Of a stretch of DNA of 21,893 nt, positions 7,275 through 15,359 are shown piece by piece. The translations under genes and the position numbers were made by a program. Where the stretch lies: assembly GCA_016930955.1 (NCBI GenBank), contig JAFGFR010000005.1, positions 1 through 21,893 of the forward strand, read 5' to 3'. Every line of letters begins with the position of its first letter. Positions within the stretch are counted from its first letter, which is position 1. The notes under the pieces were generated by a model. It saw nothing but the letters and a program-made list of their open reading frames with translations, was not told where the DNA came from and ran no database searches. Origin of the DNA: Victivallales bacterium. Its GTDB lineage: Bacteria > Verrucomicrobiota > Lentisphaeria > Victivallales > JAADHT01.

Positions 7275-9935
7275 ATGAACGGCAGCGGGATGAGCAAGGC
7301 ATACGAGCCTGGAGAAGTTGAGGGGAAATGGCGCGCGGCCTGGAGCGACAGCGGTGTTTTTCGCGGCACTCCAGCCTCGGGCAAACCGCCTTTCTCCATC
7401 GTGATTCCCCCGCCGAACGTCACCGGGATTCTGACGATGGGACATGTCCTGAACAACACTTTGCAAGACATCCTGATCCGGCGCAAGAAGATGGACGGTC
7501 TCGAGGTTTGCTGGTTCCCCGGGACTGACCATGCAGGAATAGCTACAGAGAGCAAGGTCGAGCGCTATCTGAGGGAGAGCGAGGGCAAAGGTCGGGACGA
7601 TCTCGGACGGGAGGAGTTCATACGCAGGGTATGGCAGTGGAAGGAGGACTACGGCGGGACAATAGTCCGTCAGCTTAAGCAGCTTGGCACCGGATGCGAC
7701 TGGAGCCGCGAACGCTTCACCCTCGACAGCGGCCTCAGCCATGCCGTCAGAAAAGTCTTCGTCGAGCTCTACAACAAGGGTTTGATATACCGCGGCAAAA
7801 GGATGATAAACTGGTGCCCGGCATCAAAGACCGCGCTTTCAGATGAGGAGGTGGTCTACAGGGAGGTACATGGGTACTTTTACCATTTCTCATATCCTCT
7901 CAGCGACGGCTCGGGAGCGCTCGAGGTCGCGACAACCCGTCCGGAGACGATGCTCGGCGACTCCGCTGTAGCAGTGAACCCAGACGATCAGAGATACAAG
8001 GGCATCGTCGGCAAGACAGTGGATTTGCCGCTTACGGGCAGGAGGATACCCGTGATCGCCGACGAGCACGCCGACCCGGAGTTCGGCACTGGATGCGTGA
8101 AGATCACCCCGGCACACGACCCTAACGACTTCGCCGTCGGCATGCGCCATGGCCTGGAGGTCATAAACGTCATGAATCCCGATGCCACGATGAATCAGGC
8201 CGCCGGCGAGGAGTTCGTCGGCATGGACCGGTTCGAGTGCCGCGAGAAAGTGGTCGAGATGATGAGGAAGCTGAAACTGCTCGTGAAGGTATGCGACCAC
8301 AAGCACAGCATAGGCTACTCCGAGCGCGGGGATGTGCCGATAGAACCCCGAGTGAGCGAGCAATGGTTTGTCAAGATGCGGGAGCTCGCCGACCCGGCAA
8401 TTGCAGCGGTAAGAGACGGCAGGATCCGCTTTCATCCTGAACGCTGGACAAAAACATATTTCCACTGGATGGAGAACATCAAGGACTGGTGCATCAGCCG
8501 TCAGATATGGTGGGGGCACAGGATACCGGCGTGGTACAACGATGCTGACGGGGAGACATACGTGGGCATGGAGTCCCCGGAAGATTCCGGCGTGGAAGGA
8601 AACTGGCGGCAGGACGAGGACGTTTTGGACACATGGTTCAGCTCGTGGCTGTGGCCTTTCTCGATAATGGGCTGGCCGGATGACACGGAGGACATCGGGT
8701 TCTTCTATCCGACTGATGTTCTGGTGACTGGTCCGGACATCATCTTCTTCTGGGTGGCAAGGATGATCATGGCAGGGCTCGAGTTCATGGGCGAAGCCCC
8801 GTTCAAAGATGTGTATTTCACGAGCATAATCCGTGACGATAAGGGGCGCAAGCTGAGCAAATCTCTGGGAAACAGCCCGGACCCGCTGGACGTGATCGGC
8901 AAATATGGTGCCGACGCGCTGAGGTTCTCGATAATCTACATCGCCCCGATGGGCATGGATATATTCTACAGCAACGAGAAATGCGAGCTGGGGAGGAATT
9001 TCGCCAACAAGCTTTGGAACGCGTCGCGGTTCAGGACTTTGCACGGTCCGGTCGCCGATGGATTCGAGGACTTGACCAGAGAAAATTTCCATAGTTGCGC
9101 AACAGACGAGAAATGGATACTGTCAAGACTGCTCCTGACCGCCGAGTCGGTCAGCCGCGCACTGGACGAGTTCCGTTTCCATGAGGCGGCACACACTCTC
9201 TATGACTTCGTCTGGAACGAGTTCTGCGACTGGCATGTCGAGACAGCCAAGGTCGTGCTCTCCGATGAAAGCTCCAGGGACAGGGCGCTGAAAATCTTCG
9301 ACTACACCCTCTTCGCCATACTCAAGCTCTTGCACCCCTTCATGCCATATGTCACCGAGGAGCTTTCACACCAGCTCGGGTATGTCACTGACGGCAACAG
9401 CATTGTCCGGCACCATTACCCCGGGGCGGAGATCAGGGACATCGTCACACTGGATGAGTCACTCTTGAAAGGCACCAATGCGAAGTTCGCAATCGTCAGA
9501 GCCGGAAGGAACATAAGGGCAAGCTACAATATCCCGCCTTCAAAAGGGGTGAAGTTCATCTTCAAGCCGGCCGACGAGCAGACCGGAGCATTCATCGAGA
9601 CTCAGACGGACTCGATGAAGGTTCTCATGAGGGCAGACAGCCTTGTCGCCGACTCGAAGTTCGCAGACACAAGAATCCCTTCGTCCGTCACGGACGCAGG
9701 CACACTCTACATGCCTCTGGACGGATTGATAGACATCGAGGCGGAGAAGAGAAAGCTACTGGGACAGCAAAAGGACCTGGAGGCTTGGATCAAGGCATCA
9801 AGGGCAAAACTCTCAAACCCAAATTTCACGGGGAAAGCCCCGGAGAAGGTCGTATCCGAAGCCCGCGCAAAACTCGCGGACATGGAAGAGAAGCTGTCAA
9901 GAGTCAAAGGTATGCTCACATCCCTTGAACAATAG
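7275..9935 (+). CDS. valS: Valyl-tRNA synthetase
   Basis: 886 aa cytoplasmic class I aminoacyl-tRNA synthetase that charges tRNA-Val. The HIGH-type signature is TMGHVLN (54-60), after the family motif PPPNVTG. The editing (CP1) region holds TTRPETMLGD and GTGCVKITPAHDPND. The KMSKS motif is KLSKS (526-530) in DDKGRKLSKSLGN. The anticodon-binding domain follows, and the C-terminal arm (about 815-886) is the Lys/Glu-rich coiled coil typical of ValRS (LIDIEAEKRKLL, then NFTGKAPEKVV). Length is normal for the family. Start ATG 7275 has a perfect AGGAGG five bases upstream. An internal Met at residue 6 could be an alternative start but is worse placed. No T-box leader was noticed in the short upstream region. 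Confidence 0.97.
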   Translation: MNGSGMSKAYEPGEVEGKWRAAWSDSGVFRGTPASGKPPFSIVIPPPNVTGILTMGHVLNNTLQDILIRRKKMDGLEVCWFPGTDHAGIATESKVERYLRESEGKGRDDLGREEFIRRVWQWKEDYGGTIVRQLKQLGTGCDWSRERFTLDSGLSHAVRKVFVELYNKGLIYRGKRMINWCPASKTALSDEEVVYREVHGYFYHFSYPLSDGSGALEVATTRPETMLGDSAVAVNPDDQRYKGIVGKTVDLPLTGRRIPVIADEHADPEFGTGCVKITPAHDPNDFAVGMRHGLEVINVMNPDATMNQAAGEEFVGMDRFECREKVVEMMRKLKLLVKVCDHKHSIGYSERGDVPIEPRVSEQWFVKMRELADPAIAAVRDGRIRFHPERWTKTYFHWMENIKDWCISRQIWWGHRIPAWYNDADGETYVGMESPEDSGVEGNWRQDEDVLDTWFSSWLWPFSIMGWPDDTEDIGFFYPTDVLVTGPDIIFFWVARMIMAGLEFMGEAPFKDVYFTSIIRDDKGRKLSKSLGNSPDPLDVIGKYGADALRFSIIYIAPMGMDIFYSNEKCELGRNFANKLWNASRFRTLHGPVADGFEDLTRENFHSCATDEKWILSRLLLTAESVSRALDEFRFHEAAHTLYDFVWNEFCDWHVETAKVVLSDESSRDRALKIFDYTLFAILKLLHPFMPYVTEELSHQLGYVTDGNSIVRHHYPGAEIRDIVTLDESLLKGTNAKFAIVRAGRNIRASYNIPPSKGVKFIFKPADEQTGAFIETQTDSMKVLMRADSLVADSKFADTRIPSSVTDAGTLYMPLDGLIDIEAEKRKLLGQQKDLEAWIKASRAKLSNPNFTGKAPEKVVSEARAKLADMEEKLSRVKGMLTSLEQ

Positions 9936-10003
9936 ATCCGCAACCCTGACGTTGGCCAAGGAGCCAAGGACAGGACAACCACAGATAGACAAGGCTTCGG
10001 GCA

Positions 10004-11551
10004 ATGAGAAAACTCGAGATAGTATCGTGTGTTGTCGCCCTGCTCTTCCTCTCGGGGCTCAGACTGCATACACTTGATCCCGGCCAGGAGAACAGCCACG
10101 ACACCTACTACCATGTGGTCATGGCCGATCTCGGCCCCGGGTTCTTCATGTCCAGGAAACTCCCCTATATGACCATGTCATACTGGTTCGAAAACTTCAG
10201 CGACAAAGAGCTCGGCTTCCACCTCCTGCTATGGGCGCTGCGGGGTTCGATGAGAGCTGTTAATCTTGAGACCGGCGCCCCGTTCCATATCGAGCACATG
10301 TTTCTCGCACTGTTGCTTCTGGTGTGTTTTTCATTGACCGCCAGATATTTCGGCATGCCACGCATACAGCTGCTCATCCTGGGGCTCGTGGGCTTTTCAC
10401 CATTTTTGCTCACCCGGCTGGTCGCGCCAAGACCACACCTGCTTGGCATCTCGCTGATGCTGATAGCCTGTATAGCCTTCGACAAGATGAACAGCCTGCG
10501 GCAGTGGTATCTGGCCTTCGCTTGCGGATTCGTGATGGCATGGGCGTATTCCAACCCCCATTTCGTGCTGTTGCCAGCAGTAGCCTTCGGTTTGCATAAA
10601 GAGAACTGGCGGCTTGCTGTGTGCATTCCTGTGCTCACCTTGGCGGGAATAGCTGCCGGATTCACCCTGCATCCCCAATTCCCCAACACATTCGTCAACT
10701 GGAAAATACAATGTGTTGACGTGATGCTTGTCTCGTTTTCAAGGGATAATCCCGTGGTCCTGGGGACAGAGCTTCGCCCGGCAAACTGGAGTTTTATCTT
10801 GGCAGAGTTCATGCTTATCGCCGTTTTCATTGTCAATATCACTCTTTTTGTGCGAAGATGGATGACCCAGGGATCAAGCGCCCTCTTCTGCAGGCAATCC
10901 CCTTTTCTGCTGATAAGCACCGTGGCCACTCTGGGAGTTTTTCTGGCGATACGCGGGGTGGAGTACGCATTGCCGTTCAACATGCTCGCACTGGGGATGG
11001 CCTTGTCGGACTCCTCCGACACAAAGCTGCAGCGCTATGTCGGAAGACCGGGGTTTTCTATAGCTTTCGCTCTGCTGCTGCTGGTCGCCATGGTTGTCAA
11101 CGGTCGAGGCTATATCAGAAAGGCCACAGGCCTGGGGATTACTCCCTATGACGACTTTGCCGAATGGGCCGAGACCGCCGGGATGCCCGAGGGGACGTAT
11201 GTGGCAAATGCAAACTGGTCGGATTTCCCTCTCCTCCTCTATGCAGCGCCACAGTTCATCTACTCTCTGGGCATTGACCCAATGTTCGCCTATCATAAAT
11301 ACCCGGACAGAGTCACCAGACTCGAGATGTTCAGAACCGGAAAGCATCTGATCTCCCAAGAGGAGCTGTACGAAATCGTGAAATCGCGGTTCATCTTTGT
11401 ATCCCGCTACAACCGCGCCCTTTCCACCGACATGTACAAGCTAGGTTACCGTTCGGTATACCAGGGCAGGGACGGAGACCTTTTCATCCTCCCGAAGCCC
11501 CAAAGAGACACCACATCACATGATCCCCATGAGTCAAACTGGCTCAACTGA
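10004..11551 (+). CDS. Polytopic membrane protein, candidate GT-C-type glycosyltransferase
   Basis: 515 aa with roughly nine to eleven hydrophobic segments (for example about 5-18, 94-110, 123-140, 148-160, 165-182, 206-222, 263-280, 302-320, 350-365) and a soluble C-terminal part from about 380. The first extracytoplasmic loop contains HDTYYHVVMADLG with Asp33 and His37, like the acidic D-x-Y-Y-H motif in the first loop of STT3-like and other GT-C polyprenyl-phosphate-sugar transferases. That parallel is the only functional hint, so GT-C is an inference. The gene is 68 bases downstream of valS on the same strand, with no clear terminator between, so it may be co-transcribed. The ribosome site is weak. 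Confidence 0.7.
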   Translation: MRKLEIVSCVVALLFLSGLRLHTLDPGQENSHDTYYHVVMADLGPGFFMSRKLPYMTMSYWFENFSDKELGFHLLLWALRGSMRAVNLETGAPFHIEHMFLALLLLVCFSLTARYFGMPRIQLLILGLVGFSPFLLTRLVAPRPHLLGISLMLIACIAFDKMNSLRQWYLAFACGFVMAWAYSNPHFVLLPAVAFGLHKENWRLAVCIPVLTLAGIAAGFTLHPQFPNTFVNWKIQCVDVMLVSFSRDNPVVLGTELRPANWSFILAEFMLIAVFIVNITLFVRRWMTQGSSALFCRQSPFLLISTVATLGVFLAIRGVEYALPFNMLALGMALSDSSDTKLQRYVGRPGFSIAFALLLLVAMVVNGRGYIRKATGLGITPYDDFAEWAETAGMPEGTYVANANWSDFPLLLYAAPQFIYSLGIDPMFAYHKYPDRVTRLEMFRTGKHLISQEELYEIVKSRFIFVSRYNRALSTDMYKLGYRSVYQGRDGDLFILPKPQRDTTSHDPHESNWLN

Positions 11552-11647
11552 AAAAAATCCACTTCACAAATTGTTTTTTCTGCAATTGCATGTACACTAC
11601 TTGATTTTCGGGCTATGAACTTATCAACAAAGTGTGAGGAGACAAGG

Positions 11648-12106
11648 ATGAGGATGCTGATTCTTGCAGTGGCTGGGGCATTCATGCTCACAGCCTTCGT
11701 CGGATGCGCGTTTATCGAAAAACTCAAACATGCGACCAAAGAGGCAACACATGCCGCCAAAACAGGCTCTACCGAATACCTGATGCCTTTCGCGGTAACT
11801 CTCGACGGCCAGTCAACGGTGCCTAAGAACGCGGTATGCGCAGGTATCGCCAACCCGGTTCCCAACAACGCCGAGATTGTCGTTGAGGCATCATCCGGCA
11901 AGATGATCATAATCAACGCCTTCCCCTGCGATCCGGATGGCAACGTGGCCAACGATGCCAAAGCCGCGATAATCCTGATCGAAGAGGGAAAGAACAAAAC
12001 CACGATAGACAAGACGACGGACAACAAAAAACTCTCGGCAGGCAACCACATCATGAATGTTGTGGCCGACAACAAAACAGCCAGAGTGTTCTTCACAGTC
12101 AAATAA
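11648..12106 (+). CDS. Small predicted lipoprotein
   Basis: 152 aa. ATG 11648 has GAGGAG about seven bases upstream and begins MRMLILAVAGAFMLTAFVGC. An open frame continues 11 codons upstream to 11615 but has no ribosome site. The sequence looks like a type II signal peptide with a lipobox-like FVGC at Cys20, so the mature protein would be lipid-anchored. The remainder (about 132 aa) has an alternating hydrophobic pattern suggestive of a beta-rich domain (PFAVTLDGQSTVPKNAVC, EIVVEASSGKMIIINAFPC, HIMNVVADNKTARVFFTVK) and two further Cys. No known family recognised. A strong terminator follows, so this appears to be a transcription unit end. Confidence 0.8.
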   Translation: MRMLILAVAGAFMLTAFVGCAFIEKLKHATKEATHAAKTGSTEYLMPFAVTLDGQSTVPKNAVCAGIANPVPNNAEIVVEASSGKMIIINAFPCDPDGNVANDAKAAIILIEEGKNKTTIDKTTDNKKLSAGNHIMNVVADNKTARVFFTVK

Positions 12107-12123
12107 ACGCCTGAACCGCCAAA

Positions 12124-12160
12124 GAAAGCCGCCTGCATTGCGCCGGCGGCTTCTTTTTTT
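12124..12160 (+). terminator. Rho-independent terminator of the lipoprotein gene
   Basis: AAGCCGCC (12126-12133) pairs with GGCGGCTT (12145-12152) across an 11-base loop and is followed by a T-rich run (CTTTTTTT). It lies 20 bases after the stop codon. Copy C of the TIR element begins eight bases after the T run. Confidence 0.9.
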
Positions 12161-12167
12161 GCTCTAT

Positions 12168-12252
12168 GAGCCAATTTCAAAACTCCGCGTGAACCGCGTT
12201 CGGAGCGCGGCAGACGGTGCGGCGAAATGGCTGGTGCATACCCGAAGCTGTC
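12168..12252 (+). repeat. TIR element copy C (left half only)
   Basis: The perfect left TIR GAGCCAATTTCAAAACT (12168-12184) is followed by CCGCGTGAACCGCGTT, CGGCAGACGGTGCGGCG and GTGCATACCCG, collinear with copy B up to CTGTC at 12252. No right end follows before copy D. The next 127 bases (12253-12379) are not repeat and hold no clear gene, apart from a short minus-strand open stretch described under findings. Confidence 0.8.
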
Positions 12253-12379
12253 GCTTATTGCAGACTCCGGAGGGAAATCAGTCCTTAGCGGGGCTGTCGA
12301 GATGGACGGTATTCAAATTTGCGATGTCCACCAGTGTTATTTCGACGTACGTTTTCCAAACGCGCGGGGCTGTCACAAG

Positions 12380-13132
12380 CTAGAGGGCACGAGGCAACCC
12401 TTCCTGTTCGGCTGCGCCCTCATCGTCAAATGTCACCTTTATCCCCTTGACATCGGGATTGTCCTTCAGGAACCATTCATAGATGAACTTCTCCAGGCTG
12501 GCTCTGGCATGCTCGCGCACAATGTCCTTGCTTTGCTTCTGCGAAGCCTTTTCGCGCGCATATGAGCTGATGTTTTTCTTCAACGTGTCGAGATGCTTTT
12601 CCTTGTTGAAGACAAGCATGCCGCCTTCCCTGCTTGCCCTGATGCTGTCGGTATATATGGAAGGTTCCCCGGGTGTGAGCGCCGGCGCCTTAACATGGGC
12701 TATCCCGTCCTCGAACTTGAAATACCATCTGCCCCGTTCTGACGGGACATGATACACGTACCTTACCTTGAATGAAATCCTGTATTCGGCCTCTGATTTG
12801 ACGGGTCCTATCCAGGGAAGGATGATCTTGATCTGCTGGGTCTCCTCGATAACCTCGTTTGTTGTCCGGGATACCAGCTCAAGATTCGATACCTGACGCA
12901 TGAACTCAGTATTGTCGAATAGCTCCGTCAGGGTCGTGACTTCAACACCCACTAGACTTGAGGTCTTCCAGAGGTATGACAAAATCAGGATACAGCACGT
13001 AAGCACTACGGAAAAGCAGATTATCGCAACTGATCTCGTGCCAATAGCCGGCGCTCTGGAGCAGGATTCCAATCGATTCCTGTCCTTTGTCTCCACGGCC
13101 TTTTTAATCCAGTGCATTGCTGTTCCGGTCAT
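12380..13132 (-). CDS. Membrane-anchored protein of unknown function (DUF4230-like layout)
   Basis: 250 aa. The N-terminal basic region is followed by one TM at about 33-55. The remaining ~195 aa read as an extracytoplasmic domain with an amphipathic C-terminal part (KHLDTLKKNISSYAREKASQKQ, then ARASLEKFIYEWFLKDNPD). The architecture resembles DUF4230-type proteins, but I cannot confirm membership. It overlaps the end of the upstream gene (stop 13104) by 29 bases from ATG 13132, or by 14 bases from the alternative ATG 13117, which has GGAA upstream; the start is uncertain. The overlap implies co-transcription and translational coupling with the 108-aa membrane protein. It ends in TAG at 12380-12382. 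Confidence 0.75.
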   Translation of the reverse strand: MTGTAMHWIKKAVETKDRNRLESCSRAPAIGTRSVAIICFSVVLTCCILILSYLWKTSSLVGVEVTTLTELFDNTEFMRQVSNLELVSRTTNEVIEETQQIKIILPWIGPVKSEAEYRISFKVRYVYHVPSERGRWYFKFEDGIAHVKAPALTPGEPSIYTDSIRASREGGMLVFNKEKHLDTLKKNISSYAREKASQKQSKDIVREHARASLEKFIYEWFLKDNPDVKGIKVTFDDEGAAEQEGLPRAL

Positions 13133-13430
13133 CGGGGGGACGTAAGAAACCCGCTATGCCGCCGATCCCGGTAAGAAGGGAGGGCAATGGGCTGGGGATC
13201 GCCGTTATGACACCCAAGATAACCCCCTTGGATATCGCCACCAGCCACGAGTCCTTGTACGCATATCTCTGCATGATGATGCAAGGTGCCGTGAGCACTG
13301 CCGCAATGGAGCACGACACCATCCAGCCCACTCCCGTGGCATCGGGTCCGAAAAGCATCAGGTCAACAACAATCATACCAAGCGCGACAAGCGGGTGAAG
13401 CCCCAATGTATGCAAAGTATATTTGTTCAT
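13104..13430 (-). CDS. Small integral membrane protein
   Basis: 108 aa from ATG 13430, which has GGAG six bases upstream and a near-consensus promoter 29-57 bases upstream. The open frame extends to 13631, but those codons are repeat copy D and sequence upstream of the predicted transcription start, so I exclude them. Three hydrophobic segments are seen (about 12-28, 32-50 and 66-95), the last rich in Gly, Pro and Ile. A conserved-looking tail, GIGGIAGFLRPP, precedes the C-terminus. No family recognised. It overlaps the next gene, so the two products probably act together at the membrane (inference). Confidence 0.75.
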   Translation of the reverse strand: MNKYTLHTLGLHPLVALGMIVVDLMLFGPDATGVGWMVSCSIAAVLTAPCIIMQRYAYKDSWLVAISKGVILGVITAIPSPLPSLLTGIGGIAGFLRPPDDRNSNALD

Positions 13431-13458
13431 GCCATGCTCCGAATATCTCTCCCGGATT

Positions 13459-13487
13459 AGTATATCGCCATACAGAAGCACTTTCAA
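13459..13487 (-). promoter_or_regulatory. Near-consensus sigma70-type promoter for the 108-aa / 250-aa pair
   Basis: On the minus strand TTGAAA (13482-13487) is separated by exactly 17 bases from TATACT (13459-13464). Transcription would start near 13452, upstream of the GGAG ribosome site and ATG 13430. This promoter fixes the short start of the 108-aa protein. It lies outside copy D. Confidence 0.75.
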
Positions 13488-13537
13488 GATATCTTGTCGT
13501 TTAGGATCTTGGGTTTCGATATTCGAATTTGTTTGGG

Positions 13538-13603
13538 GAGCCAATTTCAAAACTCCGCGTGAACCGCGTTGGGAGCGCAGGCGCGGCAGACGGTGGCGCA
13601 TGC
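13538..13603 (+). repeat. TIR element copy D (left half of a split element with E)
   Basis: The perfect left TIR GAGCCAATTTCAAAACT (13538-13554) is followed by the usual left arm. Relative to copy B, the sequence jumps from CAGACGG directly to TGGCGCATGC, which removes the internal hairpin pair GGCGAAATGGC/GCCATTTCGCC. Homology ends near 13603. The matching right half (copy E) lies beyond the LamG-like gene, in the same orientation. Confidence 0.8.
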
Positions 13604-13646
13604 TGCTGTATGGCAAAGACCATAAGTGCATGACACCAATATCTCC

Positions 13647-15101
13647 TCATTCGGTGTTGTCGCGGTAAATGTTCATGTCAAAAGACTTGAATGCATCCAG
13701 GGCAATCTGAACGTCGCCGAGGTTCTCAGTCCTTCCAATAAGCTTCCCGTCGGCGATCTTTGCAAGATCGAACGTAAGACAGCGACCGTCGGGGAAGAAA
13801 AAGCGCGCATCACCACTATTCCTCCTGGCAAGATGCCTCCTCGATGATGCAGTCTGGAGATGCTTTATCCTCTCCAAAGGCACTGACAACTCGGCATATT
13901 CTGTCTTTATCTTTGCCAGATTGTTATCGATCGTCTGCAAAACGCCGCTGATCTGGTCGCCATTTATGAACACCACCAGATCCTCCTCGACAGCCTCGCT
14001 TGAGCCTAGAGCGCCAGGAAGCTTGCCGTTCCAGACACTGACCTTCAAGTCGCTTATCCTCAACGTACCCTGTGTCTGATTCGAGAAATATACATACGAT
14101 CCAGCCTCTTCAAGCCCGCCTGTATCGACCCACTGCTTCGATACTGCGTCGTCTATAAGCAAAGTGAACTTGCCGCTCTCCCTGTCGGCAAGCAAACTGA
14201 GCCTGCCTTTCCCTGAACGAAGCTCGCTAGACTGAACCATCCCCAGATTCTCCGACCCGCCACCGCCAAACCGCTGCAGATAGGCATGACCCGATGATAC
14301 ATGAAGCCAATAGCAGTTGCGCGGCAGGCCAGGCTTGTCCCCGGCATAGAACATCAATTGGAACTGGCAATTCCCGGTAGACTCGAAGCTGAAGTCTATC
14401 CGCGCCATGTCGCCAATTCTCATGTCCCGTCCAGTGTAGCATACCCCGCTGAGGGATATAACCCCGTCCTCGAACGTGACAACCCCTCCCGAGCGGCTTT
14501 CTGTTTTCCAGTCCTCGATGCTTCCTACACCGCTGAAAAGCGTGTCCGGCATCTCATTCTCAGGATAAATATGCTGTATCATGCTGCGGTTGACCGTCAG
14601 GATACCGCCGTAATGGGTTTCCAGTTTCGCCTCCGCCAAGCCCAAGGCAATCAACCTGCCGGGCAACGAGTCACCATTCGTAAGCCCTATCGTCACATCA
14701 CCGTCAGGATACATGACATACTTGCCAATGTCTATGTTCGCCACATTTTGCGCTTTGAACAATATCTCCTGGGCAGCCTCGGGGGACTTCCACAATATAC
14801 CGAGTGCCGGGTCAAACGACAAAAGCTCGCCGCGTAACATGTCCCTGTTGACGAAACAAATCACATCCATCCCGCTGGTGTTCTCCCGCCTCGGCGGGTG
14901 GGCAGTGCGCAGCAGTTCTCCTGACTCCCCTTCGTCATCCAGGGCATCCGGGTCGTCAATGTCGAGGATCAGCTCCCCGGAGACCGACGCGCAGAAAAGC
15001 AATGCAGCAAGAAAGGCCACGGCATTCCCGCATCGGCGTGGCCTCGCATTCAAAATGGCAGGCCGCACGGCCACGGGTAGTTTTGAAATCGGCTCTTCCA
15101 C
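13647..15101 (-). CDS. Secreted LamG-like protein with NGD-x-L-x-G repeats
   Basis: 484 aa from ATG 15101; alternatives are TTG 15053 and GTG 15020. A hydrophobic segment AVAFLAALLFCASVSG (27-42) is a signal peptide core with probable cleavage near 42. Short similar modules follow: NRDMLRGELLSF, TNGDSLPGRLIAL, INGDQISGVLQTI and FPDGRCLTFDLAKI. A central all-beta region, about 175-345, resembles a LamG/concanavalin-like fold (ISLSGVCYTGRDM, IDFSFESTGNCQFQLMFY, GRLSLLADRESGKFTLLID). Such proteins are frequent in PVC bacteria, but their role is mostly unknown. All start codons upstream of 15025 lie in copy E of the repeat, so the 5' end appears repeat-derived. The gene is flanked by copies D and E as if it were element cargo. 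Confidence 0.75.
   Translation of the reverse strand: MEEPISKLPVAVRPAILNARPRRCGNAVAFLAALLFCASVSGELILDIDDPDALDDEGESGELLRTAHPPRRENTSGMDVICFVNRDMLRGELLSFDPALGILWKSPEAAQEILFKAQNVANIDIGKYVMYPDGDVTIGLTNGDSLPGRLIALGLAEAKLETHYGGILTVNRSMIQHIYPENEMPDTLFSGVGSIEDWKTESRSGGVVTFEDGVISLSGVCYTGRDMRIGDMARIDFSFESTGNCQFQLMFYAGDKPGLPRNCYWLHVSSGHAYLQRFGGGGSENLGMVQSSELRSGKGRLSLLADRESGKFTLLIDDAVSKQWVDTGGLEEAGSYVYFSNQTQGTLRISDLKVSVWNGKLPGALGSSEAVEEDLVVFINGDQISGVLQTIDNNLAKIKTEYAELSVPLERIKHLQTASSRRHLARRNSGDARFFFPDGRCLTFDLAKIADGKLIGRTENLGDVQIALDAFKSFDMNIYRDNTE
15026..15095 (+). repeat. TIR element copy E (right half of a split element with D)
   Basis: TCCCGCATCGGCGTGGCC, AAAATGGCAGGCCGC and GGCCACGGGTAG match the right half of copy B. 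The right TIR is AGTTTTGAAATCGGCTC (15079-15095, one change). The left half is absent here. The sequence simultaneously encodes, on the minus strand, the start of the LamG-like protein. Confidence 0.8.
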
Positions 15102-15208
15102 AAAAATATCTCCAAATTACATTTCCTCGTCCACGCCTTCACAGCAAATCTAGTCTCATTCACCACATTATCAACCTCGTATCAGAACAAATCCAAAGAC
15201 AATCACCA

Positions 15209-15300
15209 GAGCCGCTCTAAAAACTTTGCATTAACTGCGTCAGGCAGACGAAGCCAGTTTCGAAACTTTGCGCGGCCACGGATAGTTTTGAAATCGGCTC
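15209..15300 (+). repeat. TIR element copy F (92 bp, degenerate)
   Basis: The left end GAGCCGCTCTAAAAACT (15209-15225) and right end AGTTTTGAAATCGGCTC (15284-15300) bound a short interior with GCGTCAGGCAGACG and GCGCGGCCACGG, recognisable versions of the family arms. An internal GCCAGTTTCGAAACT (15253-15267) looks like a second left terminus, as if a copy had nested. Confidence 0.7.
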
Positions 15301-15359
15301 CCGACAAAAAACATTCCGGCCACTTGAACATGAACCATAAATACACTCTATTACCCAAG

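Noticed and set aside
7035..7742. 235-codon minus-strand open frame between the histidine kinase and valS
   Set aside because: It overlaps the start of valS in antisense and runs through repeat copy M. No domain, and valS is certain.
7890..9092. Long minus-strand open frame of 400 codons opposite valS
   Set aside because: It is the antisense shadow of valyl-tRNA synthetase, rich in His, Arg and Pro, with no recognisable domain or ribosome site.
9951..9970. Hairpin TTGGC/GCCAA after valS as a terminator
   Set aside because: The stem is short and no T run follows, so it does not support termination between valS and the next gene.
13431..13631. N-terminal extension of the 108-aa membrane protein to an ATG at 13631
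   Set aside because: The extra codons are repeat copy D and DNA upstream of the predicted transcription start; the promoter and GGAG before ATG 13430 favour the short form.
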